Positions 7,006 through 7,237 of a DNA stretch of 7,237 bases are shown here, one piece after another. How positions within the stretch are numbered: the first letter of the stretch is position 1; every line of letters begins with the position of its first letter. A program made the translations under genes and the position numbers. Origin of the DNA: Pseudomonadota bacterium. Its GTDB lineage: Bacteria; Pseudomonadota; Alphaproteobacteria; Rhizobiales; Methylopilaceae. Under the pieces are notes generated by a model. It was not told the origin of the DNA. It saw only the letters and a program-made list of their open reading frames with translations, and ran no database searches. The stretch is from positions 1-7,237 of the forward strand of contig JAEWEX010000275.1 in the NCBI GenBank assembly GCA_023389135.1, given 5' to 3'.

Positions 7006-7237
7006 GTGAAGTCCAGCGGCCTGCGTCATTTCCTCGACATCTCGGATTTCTCCGGCGCCACCATCCGCTCGATCCTGGCGGCCGGCAGCGCCATGAAGGG
7101 CCGCCGCCGCACGGCTGCCGCCGACCGCCCGCTGGAGGGCCGCGTCGTCGCCATGGTGTTCGAGCAGCCCTCGCTCAGGACGCGGGTGTCGTTCGACGTC
7201 GGCATCCGCGAACTCGGCGGCGAGCCGATCATGCTGA
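7006..7237 (+). CDS. argF: Ornithine carbamoyltransferase ArgF (3'-truncated by window)
   Basis: Cytoplasmic enzyme that joins carbamoyl phosphate to ornithine to give citrulline, a later step in the pathway that ArgD serves. Only the first 77 codons are present. GTG 7006 follows GAGGGGA (6991-6997) by 8 nt. The N-terminal RHFLDISDFSGATIRSIL and PLEGRVVAMVFEQPSLRTRVSF are typical of the OTCase carbamoyl-phosphate-binding domain. The phosphate-binding loop reads SLRTR (56-60) instead of the commoner STRTR; R58, T59 and R60 are kept. The conserved context RVSFDVGIRELGG favours ornithine over aspartate carbamoyltransferase, and adjacency to argD supports this. The ornithine-binding half lies beyond the window. 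Confidence 0.92.
   Translation, partial: MKSSGLRHFLDISDFSGATIRSILAAGSAMKGRRRTAAADRPLEGRVVAMVFEQPSLRTRVSFDVGIRELGGEPIML

Overview
The window is about 7.2 kb of GC-rich, densely coding DNA from an alphaproteobacterium, most likely of the order Hyphomicrobiales (Rhizobiales). The evidence is a full-length GcrA (a cell-cycle regulator essentially restricted to Alphaproteobacteria), long alphaproteobacterial forms of PstC and PstA, and the gene order pst-phoU-phoB / gcrA / argD-argF, which from memory matches rhizobial chromosomes such as Sinorhizobium. The genus cannot be fixed from the sequence. There is no mobile element, CRISPR array, tRNA or rRNA.

Left part (1-4866, + strand): the distal part of a phosphate-acquisition operon, pstC (5' end outside the window), pstA, pstB, phoU and phoB. 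The genes overlap or are separated by at most about 30 nt. PstC and PstA form the inner-membrane channel, PstB is the ATPase, PhoU links transporter state to the PhoR kinase (not in the window), and PhoB is the response regulator that normally activates this operon. No Pho box is seen here, so the operon promoter should lie upstream.

Middle (4867-5786): gcrA lies on the - strand, convergent with phoB (48-nt gap containing an exact 17-bp tandem duplication that spans the gcrA stop codon) and divergent from argD. The 371-nt gcrA-argD intergenic region is the least ordinary stretch. It holds all three GANTC (CcrM methylation) sites of the window, two of them as the arms of an inverted repeat. 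It also holds two operator-like palindromes, two candidate + strand promoters, and an 11-bp GC-rich hairpin followed by T runs. The hairpin lies between the promoters and the argD start, so it looks like a terminator/attenuator or the 3' end of a small RNA.

Right part (5787-7237, + strand): argD (acetylornithine aminotransferase), then 13 nt later the first 77 codons of argF (ornithine carbamoyltransferase). They form an arginine-biosynthesis operon cut by the window end.

The protein-coding content is ordinary and conserved, and I see no new multi-gene system. What deserves a second look is the gcrA-argD control region: methylation-site clustering, a possible structured argD leader, and an arginine-rich in-frame upstream extension.
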